Position numbers and translations under genes: made by a program. A stretch of 64,000 nucleotides of DNA from Tuctoria greenei (Eukaryota > Streptophyta > Magnoliopsida > Poales > Poaceae): the NCBI GenBank assembly GCA_036927565.1, contig JAYESD010000009.1, positions 149,752,929 to 149,816,928 on the forward strand, read 5' to 3'. A model generated the notes under the pieces. The model saw nothing but the letters and a program-made list of their open reading frames with translations. It was not told the origin of the DNA and did not search any database. The stretch's first letter is position 1, and each line of letters opens with the position of its first letter. Below, in pieces: positions 35,401 through 47,612 of this stretch.

Positions 35401-35971
35401 AGTGTGTCATTTGACCGCCGTCAAGAGAATTCTTAAATATTTGGTTCACACACCAAGCCTAGGACTTTGGTACCCTAATGGCTCTAAGTTTAACCTCATT
35501 GGATATTCCGATGCGGACTACGCGGGGTGCAAAGTTGATAGGAAGAGTACATCGGGAACTTGCCAATTCCTTGGTAGATCTCTAGTGTCTTGGTCCTCAA
35601 ATAAACAAAACCCCATTGCTCTTTCCACAACCGAAGCGGAGTATGTTGCTGCCGAAAGTTGTTGTGCACAACTTCTTTGGATGCGACAAACTCTTAGAGA
35701 CTATGGCATAAACTTGCGCCATATTCCCTTCCTATGTGACAATGAGAGTGCCATCAAAATAACCCATAATCCAGTTGAACACTCAAGGACCAAACACATT
35801 GATATTCGACACCATTTCTTGAGAGATCACTCCATCAAAGGAGACATTGCAATTTCACATGTGAGAACCGACAAACAATTGGCCGATATATTTACCAAAC
35901 CCTTAGATGAGAAAAGATTTTGTGAACTTAGGAGTGAGCTTAATATCTTGGATTCCCGAAATGTGGCTTGA
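32440..35971 (+). pseudogene. Sirevirus pol (PR-INT-RT-RH), decayed
   Basis: Protease has the motif VLDSGCTNHMTG (near 32780-32815). Integrase carries the H-H/C-C finger (HRRLAHVGMSNLQKLL, CSACQAEK) and IRSDNGTKF. A TAA (33447-33449) lies inside it, and a one-base frameshift near 33650 follows. The later frame (33665-35971) holds the integrase end, reverse transcriptase (intact YVDD in CQIYVDDIIFGS) and RNase H, ending KQLADIFTKPL. It has stops at 34472-34474 and 34712-34714. Lesions are few, which suggests a comparatively young copy. Confidence 0.9.
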
Positions 35972-36179
35972 ATCTTGCACATCTGACTATCATATTCAAA
36001 ATTCACACATGCTTGTGAAAAACTCATCCTCCTCAATTTTCTGCAAATTATTTTGAAATTATTGAATCCTTGTGAACCATGGTCATAGTTTGATTGTTGA
36101 CTGCTTACTGACCATGTTTACAAAGAACTTTTGTGAAATCTAGTCCAAAAGGATCAAATCTCCACTGAAAACTCAATAT

Positions 36180-37140
36180 ATAGGAGTTTTCACCCTTAGG
36201 ACCGGACTAGTCCGCCCTTTGACCAGACTAGTCCGGTGGCTCAGAATAGGAGCTAGACCAGAGAGCTATTACGCTTTCTTCAAAGGATGGCTGCTTCCAA
36301 GCCCACCTCCTGGGATCTAACTTTATTCCTGTAGTGGTTTCCGCTCGGACCCATTCCGATGGCCGGACAAGTCCCGGTCCCTGACCAGACTAGTCCAGCC
36401 CTTGGGGACTTAACCTCCCCAGGGAGCCCCCGACCTCTCCACTTCTACTCAAACCCTCTCTCTCCAAAAACACACAAAAACCGCCCCCGAAATGGCTATT
36501 TTCGATTCCCACCAACAAATCTCGACTCCAATCCGTGGTTTGAAGCCCTAAGGTGCTAGGGAACTATTCCCCAAGCATCAGAGGCCGATTCTTCATCCAC
36601 ATTTCATCGATTTGAAGATTTGAAGAGGTATTCTTGACCTAACTCCAAAACCCTTGAAATTCAATTCTTTTGGGTCTATTGATAGAAACTTCTTCACAAA
36701 TGTTGTTTTGCACATCCTTGTGATCATGTACCTCCATTTTTGTGGTATGATCTGTAGTTTTTGCAAAATTTCTCTAGATTAGGGTTCTTGCTGTGTGAAC
36801 CGGACTAGTTCGCAATAGTACCTAGAATTACTACTGGAAAAATGTATAAAAGATCGTTGGGCCTGGAGCTATCGTTTTTCTCTAGCATTAATAGAATTCA
36901 TCGAGAACCGTATATGAAAATTTCATCTCATACGGGAATAGCGGACGTAAAGCTATTGAACTTGGGTATGCTCTTTCCTTTTGTCGAAGTGGAATCGTAG
37001 AACAGAATGTGATACGATGAGTTAAAAGTAATACTAAGGAACTGGAAAAACAGCTCGGAAAAGGCCGAAGGGCGGACAAGTCCGATTTGCTACGGACTAG
37101 TCCGGCCCCTCGGCGGACAAGTCCGGGTTGCAAAGTGAAA
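36180..37140 (+). other. Palindrome-bearing spacer before the third Sirevirus frame
   Basis: A non-coding stretch between pol and the third frame. It carries several CGGAC-A/T-AGTCCG palindromes (36198-36240, 36360-36400, 36800-36812, 37072-37125), the same motif as in the LTRs. No other feature is seen. Confidence 0.7.
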
Positions 37141-37211
37141 AACCCTAACCTAGGTTGATTTTGTGAATTCTACCACTACCCCTTAACTTCCTTTGACTCA
37201 TACACATTCCC

Positions 37212-38873
37212 TTGCTTCTCTTATCAGCAACCATGTCGGATTCCGAGTATTTTCCACTTTTCGACTCCGAGGCCGAAGCGGGAAGGCAAGCTCTTTACTG
37301 TCGGAGACGCGAGGAGCAAGAAATGGCTGCTACCTTCTTTGAATCAAGGAAAGCAAAGAAGATGGAGCGAGAAGCCCACAACTCTGCTGTCGTCGAGGCA
37401 ACCCCAAGGAAAAAGAGACTTGCGACATTGGGGGATCAAGCTAGAGCCCAGGAGGCGAGGACCTCCAAGGATAAGGGAAAGGCCCCAGCCGATGCTGCAC
37501 CCAAGAAGAGGGTGATCGTTGCCAAGAAGCCTGCAAGCAAGGCTAAGAAGGGAGCCTCTCAGCCCATAGGCCCCTTGAGGATGTCCTCTCCTGAACGGAA
37601 CCCAAACCGTGCAGGTGCCTTTGATGCCAACGTTTTCAAAGGCAAAGGTGCTGAGAAAGCAAGAAAACTCCGAAAGATAAATGTCTATCAGCGAGACAGG
37701 AGCACAGTGGATCCCCGCTTCTGATGTGACTTCCACTGTGATTATTATCGGACTTTTTACATGTCCAAGCAGACCCCAGTCACCGATGCTCAGTGGATCT
37801 ACTGGGACTACATGCCCCAGAAGGATCACGTGGCCTTTAATGCCGTGATTGAGGCTGTCGAGCGACATGGATTGAAGAAATTCATGGATTTTCAGTATGA
37901 CTGGAATGTGGAAGTAATTACTCAATTTTATTCCACTATCTACTTCTACACTGATGGGGATAGGAGGATCACTTGGATGACCCATGGAGAGCAATACTCC
38001 ACCACCTACTGGGAGTTTGCCCAGCTACTTGACTTAGAGGATTAACTAGACAATGAAATCATTATCTCCAACTTGAGGCCAGTTGATCGCAATACCCTGG
38101 AGTACATGTATCCTAGCCATGTACCCTTTGAGGCCAGGCACATAAGGAACATCAAGCCCTTCTACAGTGTCCTCAACAGGGTGCTCTAGAAGACCATAGT
38201 CCCCAAGGATGGAGATGCGGGGATTATTCAAGGAAATCTGAGGCACCTGATGGTACTCATTGATGGAGATGTCCGCTTCAATGTGGTTGACTACATCTTC
38301 GACGACATCTTCAACATCTTCCATACTCCAAACCGATCATGTGGAGATGCTCCTTACATCATGTACATGATCGAGAAGGTCTCCGGACTCAAGTTCAAGA
38401 AAGACATCACTCACTGGAGGCTTCGACCTCAACTCCCTCCTCCAGAGCCTGCTGCCCCTAGGAGGAAGAATGCGGATCCTCCCACTTCTTCCTCTCGCTT
38501 TGTGCCATCTCCTCCGCCACCTCCGCCTTCATCACAATGCGGGAGTGAATTCTTCAAGTGCTTCAAAGCTCTTTTCTAATCTTGCCAGAAGACAAAAATC
38601 CGGCAACCTCGCATGGAGCGTCGCAACGAGAAGTATCTCAAGGCGATGTGCGACAAGCTGGACATCCCTATGTATCCCGCCGAAGAGAGTGATGGTGAGC
38701 TCACTTCATTCCCAGAGTTCACTGTCGAGGAGCTCGCTCAATTTGGTGAAGATGGTACTTCCACCGCGGCCCCATCCGATGGTGATGCTCATATTGATCT
38801 GAAGGCCACGAAGAGCGATAGCGGGCACCAAGGCAGAGACGATGATGTTGTTGATGATGATGAGTATACCTAA
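37212..38873 (+). pseudogene. Third (env-position) reading frame of the Sirevirus
   Basis: One reading frame of 554 codons, starting at 37212, is interrupted by four stops: TGA 37722-37724, TAA 38043-38045, TAG 38187-38189 and TAA 38577-38579. The N-terminal third is Lys/Ala-rich. The middle has a globular segment (YDWNVEVITQFYSTIYFY, then TYWEFAQLLDL) that resembles a plant-specific domain often found next to retroelements. The end is Pro-rich and then acidic. No signal peptide or clear membrane segment is visible, so calling it an envelope protein is not supported. Its role is unknown. Confidence 0.75.
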
Positions 38874-38879
38874 GGGCTC

Positions 38880-39331
38880 TTCCTTTCCTCTTTTCCTTTT
38901 TGGTGTCTTGATGCCAAAGGGGGAGAGATTGGTGGATGTGGCTCTTAGAGAGATGGATAGTTCTACTTAGTTGTTTGGGTATAGATTGACTTAGTTATTT
39001 GGGGGAGAGATTGATCCAAGATTGGACTTATGTTTTTATGTTTAAAAATCTCGCTTAAATTGTTATAAGACTTAACTCATATCAATTGTGATGTTATGCT
39101 TGAGTTACATGCTTATCTTGCATATTAGTTGTTTTATCACAATTTATAAGCACATCACTTAGGCACCCCACCATAACATGTATATGTATGAGAACTCTCT
39201 CAAATCTCTCTTACTCATGATGCATACATTGAGGGGGAGTCACTCATACAAATACATGTTATGAAAACAAATTATTATCCTTTTTGTTGAAATCTTAATG
39301 TGTTGTCATCAATCACCAAAAAGGGGGAGAT
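38880..39331 (+). other. Sirevirus 3' untranslated region and polypurine tract
   Basis: It is non-coding. GGGGGAGA words recur at 38919-38927, 39001-39009 and 39233-39239. The final tract at 39318-39331 (AAAAAGGGGGAGAT) directly precedes the 3' LTR. Confidence 0.8.
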
Positions 39332-40980
39332 TGAAAGTGCATCTAGGCATCCCCGTGGGTTTTGGATGATTGATGACGACAATTAAGAGTCTAATGAGCT
39401 AAGTTGATCTTAAGCACATGAACAATGATTGAAATGAGATGGAACCCTTCAAAAAGGAAAAGGACATAACGGGCGTCAAAGGCTCAAGAGTAGAAATTAG
39501 AGTTTCTATGAAGTTGAGCTTATATGAGTCGTGTCATGTGAGAGGGTGGATGTATCATGTGCATTGAGATCATTCTAAGGGGCTCAAAGTGGTGATTGAG
39601 AGAAACACCCAAGTGAGATGCCAAAAATGAGAAGAAACCCTAGGAGGCCGGACTAGTCCGGGCCTCAAGGCCGGACTAGTCTAGCCTGGTAGACCAGTCC
39701 GTTTTGAGATGGACCAAACGTCTCTGGAGTGTTTCTTAGTGAATTTGGAGCTAGGTTCCAGAAGACCGGACTTGTCCGTTTTTGGACGGACCAAAGCTCT
39801 CTAGAAAAGTTCGGACTTGTCCATTTGGGTACGGACTAGTCCGTTTGAGACTTAGTGAGATTAACCGAGAGGAACCCTAGAAGGCCAGACTAGTCCACCC
39901 CCTGTGGCCGGACTAGTCCGCCCCCTGTGGCCAGACTAGTCCGGGCCTACACAGATAGTCCGTTTTGGGACGTACTAAACCCTTCTGTCCTACTTCGGAC
40001 TAGTCCGTTTTGGACCGGACTAGTCCGTTGTTTAGTGACCGTTTGAATTTAGAAATTTGGCAGGTAGCGTGACGATCGTCGCTCAGTGTGGTAGTTGTCG
40101 GGAACCGACCAGAGGTCAGTGGTCCCATTGGGCCGGACTAGTCCGAGGCCAGTGGCCAGACTAGTCCGCCCTTCTGCTGAGGTCAGCAGAAGGGGTTCAG
40201 GACCCCTATAAAAAGGGGACCCCCGAACTTATTTGGACAGGTCTTGAACCCTAGCGCCGCCACAAGTGACCAAGAGCCTTCCAAAGCCTTCTACTCGTCC
40301 TACTAGCCCTCTAAGACCAAATCTTGAAGAGATTAGGGTTTTGGGAGTAGAGTGAAGGAAGATCATCGCGCTTGGGCTCTCGGTTTGATATCTTTGCACA
40401 TTGTGATTATGTTTTGTGGCTTGTGTGAGTTGAGCTTCGTGTGATCCTCATTGTATTGATTTGTGGGAGCCTCAACTTGTGAGCATCACCATAAAACTTG
40501 GTGATTACCCATTGATATAGTGGAAACCAAGTCGACCATCGTGGTGGCTTGGTGAGAGAAGGGTCAAGTGAGACCCGGTCCTTGTGTGGACTTCTCAACG
40601 TGGACGTAGGCTTCTTCGTGGAGCTAAACCACAACATAAATCTTGCCTCACTTATCTTTTACTTTTTATGATCACTAGCATTGCTATTAGGGTTCATATT
40701 GTTCACATTGCCTATCACTTTTGATCTTTGTTGAAATCTTATGATCTAAGTGCTTAAATCTTCCAATCTTAGTTGTACTAAGTTACTACATATTATTTAT
40801 ATCTTGGTTGAACTTAAATTCCACAAATAGCTTGTCGAAACCAAGTTTTTAGGTTTTCACCCTGTGCTGAGCAGACTAGTCCGGCCCGGTCCAGACAAGT
40901 CCGACCTCAGGAGTTTAATCTCGTTTGATTAATTCATTTCAGGTCTTATTGCCTATTCACTCCCCTCTAGGCGACTTTCA
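39332..40980 (+). repeat. Sirevirus 3' LTR, 1649 bp
   Basis: It begins TGAAAGTGCATC and ends GGCGACTTTCA. It is collinear with the 5' LTR with scattered substitutions and short indels (35 bp shorter). It carries the same GGACTAGTCC palindromes and TATA box (40207-40215). It is followed by the target duplication AGTTC. Confidence 0.93.
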
Positions 40981-40985
40981 AGTTC

Positions 40986-42521
40986 CAACTTCAAGATTCC
41001 ATGGCGGATTCTCCAGAGGAAAACCAAGCCATAACAACTGACATTGCTATAGAGTCGCAAACAAGGCAAGCTCCGGTTTGCATTTAAGTTCCTTACAATG
41101 TCTTTGCAGTTTTCATTCACCTTATGTCTTCAGATGTTTGTGCATTACATTTAAGGTGTTTGACATCCACTTGCAAGACCAAATAACCCAAGGAGTGGTT
41201 AGAATAGCTCACAGACTCGTGTAGCAACTGCCATGCTAATATTGTCAGGAAACCGATAGAAGTCGAGTAATTGGAATCTACTCATGAGATAGAAAGATGA
41301 CACTCATCTACACTGCGCCAGGTAAATATAAAGAATGGCTGTTAATATGAACTGGTGACCAGTCAGAGATGAGTAAGAAGCGACAAGACATGGTCTTGGT
41401 TGCATAGCTATGACCGTGTCGATTAAGGCCTGTGCCGTATACGGCCCTGCTAGACAATCTTGAATTGTACCGGCGATATACTGGAGAAATGGGCTCCAAC
41501 AAACTGACGTAGCTTGATACTGGTTTGTCGAGGCATACCGTTCCATTTTATAGGCGTGGGTTGAGGGCAACAAAGTGTAAATCAGCTGGTGGGCACGTCA
41601 GAGTATGCCCCACACAGGGACCTCCGAGTGTTGGATGAAAGGTGGCCATATAGGACTAGTACTGAAGTGTTATGTAGGTACTGCTGTAAGTACTCGCTGG
41701 CGCTTCTAAAAGTGCATATGTGTTGTGTTGTCCGGTTGTGTCCTGATTGCAATCACCGTCCCTCGCGGTAATAGAGTACCACTTGTTCACCATGTCGTGA
41801 CGTAGTAAATACTGAAGAAGCTAGGAGAATATGATGTATTGAATTATAATTGCTTTGCAACCTTGTGTGGCTTAGAGATAGCACAATTAAAAGATTACAG
41901 TTTCCAAATACTTATCCTTTAATAGCATTATGTGCTTTGGGCATCTCATATCATCGGTAAAGTGTTTCTTGTTTGATTGTGGAGTCTATGATGTGTCGTG
42001 CCTGAAGAATGTCATTTGCTACTTAAAACATGATTATAAGGATCCACTTGTAGGCGAGTCTATTAATGATATTCCTTACCTATGGTTAGACTTTACCTTG
42101 CATATGTCTAGTGAGACGGGTCAATCTTGCTTAGCCTTATGCTCACATTTGCGCTTTAACAATTTTTGCAGGTATTAGGTTTATTTCTGCTATTCAGGTT
42201 GTACATGAAGGTTGTACATGAGACCTCGAGGTATCGAGATGAACCTCATGTGAACCACGCCGCTACTAAATGTTCTTCATGTTGCTAGTGAGAAGCGTCC
42301 TTGGGCATGGACGTCTTCTCTCATGCTTAGATAGGTGAGAATTTGAGTATGTATTTTCCGTTGCGTGTGTACCTCTGTTGTACACTGTTTTTAAACTCTT
42401 CTTATTGTGAAATAAAAACTTTGTTTGTTTTGCATTCTTATCGTGTGTGCTGTTAGGTGCCGCATCGCAAGACACCACCCAATGAGGTCCTTGGACGTCG
42501 GGACTCCGATCCCCACAGACA
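40986..42521 (+). repeat. LARD 5' LTR, second part
   Basis: It continues the LTR after the Sirevirus. Positions 40986-41200 match 63786-64000 of the 3' LTR. It is non-coding and ends in GATCCCCACAGACA before the primer site. The remaining 1.3 kb has no partner in this window because the 3' LTR runs off the end. Confidence 0.82.
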
Positions 42522-42536
42522 TGGTATCAGAGCTTC
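42522..42536 (+). promoter_or_regulatory. LARD primer-binding site
   Basis: TGGTATCAGAGCTTC lies directly after the LTR's terminal CA. It is the canonical initiator-methionine-tRNA primer sequence, which fixes the 5' LTR end at 42521. Confidence 0.85.
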
Positions 42537-43699
42537 ATTGGGAATAGCATGCTCTAAAAGAGCCTGTTTTCGAAAACTCCAAAGTAATCGAGTGAGGATT
42601 AGCTATATGCCCATTAATGACTATTACTAGTATTACTAGTATAAGTTATAAAGGTGGTGAACTAACTTACTTGTTATAATATTCCGTAACGATGCTTCGT
42701 CTTCAAGGTAAGAGGTAAGGTACGCCACCGAGAGCGGATCAATCTCGGTAAGCTCGGCATACGAGATGTGGTATGTGACATTTTCGTGGCTTAGCACGAA
42801 AAGTCAATATGAGTCTCTGAAACTATTCATGTTTCTGGGAACATATGACACGCGGTACCCCAGCGTGACACAAAATCAGTGGGAGACCCCGTCGGGTGGT
42901 AGATAACCCAATAATATGCTTCTCTAGAACTATTCATGTTCTATGGGAACATGCGAAATACGTTTGCCTGAGCGTGTATAAGCCGGTTCGTGCAGGAGTC
43001 TTTGCTTTACAGACGTAGTACAACCATGTACCTCGAGACATGACTTCGCTCAAGGGCGACTCACACGAGGGTCGTATGCATTTACTTTCATATATATTAT
43101 TGTGACTGCCTGTCGTGTTTCCCCGTGCCGCCCTTAAGGTGTGAAGGTGTGAAAGGGGATTGTTTGTCTTCTGCAGTTACACTAACTACGGTAGTGACCC
43201 ATGTAGCAAACGTTTGTGAGTGATCGATATTAGGACCACCTATAGACGTATCTGGATATACCGGGTTAGACTTTTCTTTTGGTAAGGAACGCAGTACCGT
43301 CAGTATCACATTTGATACTACCATCCCCCATGAAAGAAATAGCTTCATATTCATATTTAGTCCAAATATCAATTGCTGGTATCTTATGGACAATGTAAAG
43401 TGTTTCTCTTCAAGAGTAGGTGAACCAAAGTTCTTTGTTTCTAGCGAGAGTATAGCTCGACTTCGCCGGGTTGAGACTTTGGTTAAGCATCAAGAACCAT
43501 AGTGACATGCTATGTATGAGTAGGTCGTTAAGTCTTTTCACAAAGTTCCAATTCAGCTTCTAGACAAGGATCAGGGTGTAAAGCAAGATGTAGTGATCAA
43601 GCTCTGTTTTTGGAACTCAGTTTCAAAGTTTGAGTTTGTTTCCAATTCATGGGTTTCGAAGCCGGTGAGTTCTGTTTTTCAACAAAATTTGACCTGACT
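42537..43699 (+). other. LARD internal region, 5' part
   Basis: About 1.2 kb of non-coding sequence. Two similar segments are seen near 42826-42850 and 42926-42950 (ACTATTCATGTT, then GGGAACAT), suggesting a local duplication of about 100 bp. No gag frame is present. Confidence 0.5.
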
Positions 43700-45760
43700 T
43701 TGAAAAGCCATATCTCTTAGTCTCTTGAACCAATAGAGGTGTATGTTATATGGTCAAAAGGATTATAAGGTCTTCTAAATAGTTTATGTTCATTTCGACA
43801 GTCGACTCCGTCGATAACCTATTCCAATTTTTAGTTCTCGAACCTTGTCGAAGCTGGACTGAAACTGGCAGATCTGTACCTTCTACATTTTGATCATAAC
43901 TCCTGGTAGATTTATTTTCTACAGGCCTATCTTATATGGTTGGAAAGTGTAGAGAGTCCTCTACCACTTTTCTATTGAACTCCAGGTCAGAATTCTCATG
44001 GAACTCGACGAAAAACTCGAAGTTCCAAACTTTATCGAATCTGAACATCTAGCGGACAGTTCTGTATACAGTCACAATTTCGACCATAACTCTTGGTAGA
44101 ATGGTCAAATAGCTTCGTGTAATACATTTACGGAAACCTTATGACATGTAAAACGTTTGTAATGTAACTTGCTGTCAAGTTGTGATTTTATCTGTTTGAA
44201 AATCAGGGATCAAACCAGCCACAAATAAAGTAAATCTTGTCAAATTCACTTCTGAAATCTGGTAGCAGTGTCCAACTTTAAAAAAAATCCATATCTCTTC
44301 AACCTGAAGGGCTTTGGAGGCAAATGAATACTTTTTGGAAATCTCTTGAAGTATTCTATAAGTTTTCTATTGACCTCCAAGCCAATAGACCGTTGTAAGG
44401 TGATGAAAATCTTCTCTAACTAAGTCAACTGCTGTTCTGAAACTGTATGAACAAGCATCTGAATTTTTGCCTTAATTATCTGTAGAAAGCTCTTTTAGTC
44501 TATTGTGATACGTTTTTCGAAAGGGGAAGAGTTATTCTACAACTTTTCTATTCATTATTACCTCAAATTCGGTTTATAAATAATTAGAAACTGGAGTTGA
44601 AGTTAGTACATGTGTACAGTGCTATCTGAAACAGCCAGAAAATTTCTGAACTTGAACAGCTATAACTCTTAAATTAGAAAATCAACCTATGAATATCTAT
44701 ACATGTATGGAAATATTAAAGAGTCCTCTATCAATTTCCTATTCAACGCTAAGGCTAAAACTCGCAATAACAAGGTCTAAATCGAAGTATCGTTTAAGGT
44801 GTCGTAACAGTCCAGAATCTGGACAGTTATGTATTCAGTTACTGTTCGGATCGCAATTTCTAGTAGGATCATCAGAAGACTTCATAATTTCCATTTATGG
44901 AATACTGAGGATGTGTGTAACAAGTTTTCAATATATTGTTTCTGCAAATATCAATGTTTCTCTATTTGAAAATTGTGGACAAAATCATCAACATACAAAG
45001 GAAGCTCTGCCAAATTTCAGTTAAAAATCTGGGAATTTGGTCAAACTTTAAAATTCCATATCTCCTCAACCAGAAGTGATAGGAGGGCAAGTAAATACTC
45101 TTTAGAAATATTTGGGTGTCCTATACAAGTTTTCTATTCAACTCAAGACCATAATACTTTTCTAAGTGGGTGAAATTTGGAAAATCGCAGAAACTGTTCA
45201 GAAGCAACCAAACTGGACAGCAATCTGTGTATTTCTGAATTTGAACCATAACTCGCAGACCTTACATCCAATAGGGTCACACGAGTAACCGTTGGAAATT
45301 TTAGAGAGTCAGATACAATTTTTGTAATTGGCTCTAGATCTGAATCGGTCATCTATTTATCCCAAATCGAGTTTGAATGCAAGGTGGTCAGTCTGAACTG
45401 AACCACCATTTCTTCTGAATGCTGAATTTTTAGTAAACTTCAAAAATTCATATCTTTTGAACCAGGACTGATATGCATACAAATAAATAAAATATTATTA
45501 CATTGGCTACAACTTTGTAAATAAGAATATTTCCAGATTTCGAACAGAACGGTCTGAAAACTTTAGATCAAAACTGCTACTTTTTAAGCAGGTTCTGCTG
45601 AAAGTGCAGAAAAATCGGCTAATTTTAAAATAGCATAACTTGCAAACCAGATATGATATAGAGGCAAACCAATACTTTTCGTAAATTCCTTGAGGTGTAA
45701 TTTAACTTTGTTATTCACCTCAAGATATGATTTCGACATTTGCTGAACCAAAACTGAAGT
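43700..45760 (+). repeat. Degenerate tandem array, about 11 units of ~192 bp
   Basis: An anchor (CCATATCTCTTCAACC and variants such as CCATAACTCTTGG) recurs at 43708, 43894, 44084, 44289, 44470, 44659, 44851, 45057, 45246, 45448 and 45633. Spacings are 181-206 and average 192. About 70-80 bases after most anchors comes a second conserved word (AGTTTTCTATTCAACTCCA and variants; 43968, 44358, 44542, 44735, 45129, 45703). Units are strongly diverged and have no coding frame. The array lies in the LARD interior. Confidence 0.75.
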
Positions 45761-47612
45761 TACGTACAGGCTGGTCTGGTTGCAACCGAAACTGAATCAG
45801 TGTACATTTTGTTTTGGTTAGGTAAATGGTCTTCGACTTCATTTCGAGAAACTTCGAAACCACCAGGTGTTGTGACCCAACCATTTACTGATGGAAATCG
45901 GGTGCTTGACTCGATCCAACCCCAATTCTTTTGATGGTCATGGTTGTGCCTTATTTATGTGACTTGCCACATCACATCTTGTGATGTTGAACGCAGGTCG
46001 CAATTACTTGAGTTGCATCTCGTATTCCCATGAGGATTGTTTGAAGTACGCTTCGACATCCTTCGAAACATTAAGGGGGAAGGCGATCACTCAAGTAATT
46101 GTGTTCTACCATCAACCTTGGTTACAACGAGTTGTGTCAACAAGAAGACGATCAATTGAGATTGCAACTTCAAGAGGATTCAACCTCCACCACCAGGTTG
46201 AGTTACTCTATAAGAGTGTGACTTCAACTCCACTATAGTAATCAAGAAGGATATCAGTTCCTCCTGCCAGATCGAAGCGAAGGTTAAGTGAAGCATCACT
46301 AGAGACAATAGTTAGTTGTTTTCTCTGGTTGAAGTTACTCCTCGAGTCAACTGGTACCTCTAAGACCTAGTTGAAGATACAATCAAGTTGAGTAGTACAT
46401 GAACAAGCTTTCAAAAGGTCGAGGTAGTGTGGTATATTTCCCACATTCCTTGTCAATCGTTCTATTATGAATTCCTTAACTGTGGTCAAGTCATGAAAGT
46501 AACACTACTCATTGAGTGTCTTTCACGACCACGATATCCAAGCCTTGCAAATCATGAGTTAGTTCTTGAGTTGTGTGTGCGTGATTCACTTAGTCTTGCT
46601 CAATCTATAAAAGCTACTTCACCATATATGTACACCATTTGCACCATACATATGCACTATTTGCAGCATACCATATGCATATTCATCGCACCATACAACA
46701 TGTGATGCATCATGAAGCATCATTACCAATGCAGTAACAATGATAGAATGCATGAAAATACTAAAATTCAGAGCAAAATTATGTACTTCCATTCAGACTA
46801 TTCCAAGGTGTCTAATGACTACAATCATTTCACCATCTTCATTTGACTTCTTATATGGTTGATCTCTCTTTCATTGAGTGATACCTGGGAAACCGATCAC
46901 TCAACCTCCCTTGCAACTAAACAGACACTTGAACTTCCGTCCTTGACTTGTTTAGGTGCAAGTGCTTTGATTGTTGCAATTATAACGTTCTTCATCCTGC
47001 GATCACTAGTTAGATGATCAACCTTGTAAAATCTATGATTCTTATTACTCGCAAAGGTTCCGTTTGATTATCAACCTCGCGAAACTCCTTGAAGTTCCTT
47101 TAAGTTCTTGACTCGGTATATGGTAACCTGGATAACCTTGTAGTTACCATATGATTGAGTTCTTTGCTGTGTTTGGAGCATGTGAGGATACTGAATCTAT
47201 AAATCTTCATATGCCACCGTGAAGAGTATTCATCTTCTATTTCTATTGTTTGAAGATGTTTATATACCCAAAAACCTTGTAGTCGCCATATCTTCAGTAT
47301 TTCTGCTGTTTTGATCACATAAGAGTGTTGAGTGATTTGCTACTCTTATGCTACCGCTAAGGGATCCTATGGTTGGCTAAACATCAAACGAGGTTAATGA
47401 TTGTTGTTTAACCTCATAAACCATCTTAACCCATGTCAGGGAAAATACCACATGAAGTTGTAAGGATCTATGCAAAACCAAGAAAGCAACCAAGAATCAA
47501 TGCAAAGATAGTTTCAAACTATCGAGGATACCTAGAGAAGCAAGAACAAGTGCTGATTCTTCAAGTCAAGACTAGGATAGGACAAGATGTCATGCCAGTG
47601 TAAGAGGATAGC
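45761..47612 (+). other. LARD internal region, 3' of the array
   Basis: Non-coding, AT-rich sequence. A short run of CATATGCA-type words lies at 46620-46700. Near 47100-47300 two similar stretches (ACCTTGTAGTTACCATATG, 47130 region; ACCTTGTAGTCGCCATATC, 47274 region) hint at an old duplication. No gene is seen. ATAGC (47608-47612) would be the left target duplication of the Tat-type element. Confidence 0.5.

Larger units (their letters stand above)
28728..40980 (+). mobile_element. Sirevirus-type Ty1/copia element, 12,253 bp
   Basis: The order is LTR (28728-30411), primer site, gag, protease, integrase, reverse transcriptase, RNase H, a third reading frame, polypurine tract (39318-39331) and LTR (39332-40980). 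It is flanked by AGTTC on both sides (28723-28727, 40981-40985). The uninterrupted allelic sequence is seen in the other LARD LTR at about 63777-63785. The large gag with coiled coil, the extra 3' frame and the palindrome-rich LTRs mark the SIRE/Maximus lineage. All frames carry stops, so the copy is dead by itself. Confidence 0.93.

Noticed and set aside
43700..45760. Centromeric satellite as explanation for the array
   Set aside because: Unit length is not that of the common ~155-bp grass centromere repeat, units are highly diverged, and the array is bounded within an LTR element.
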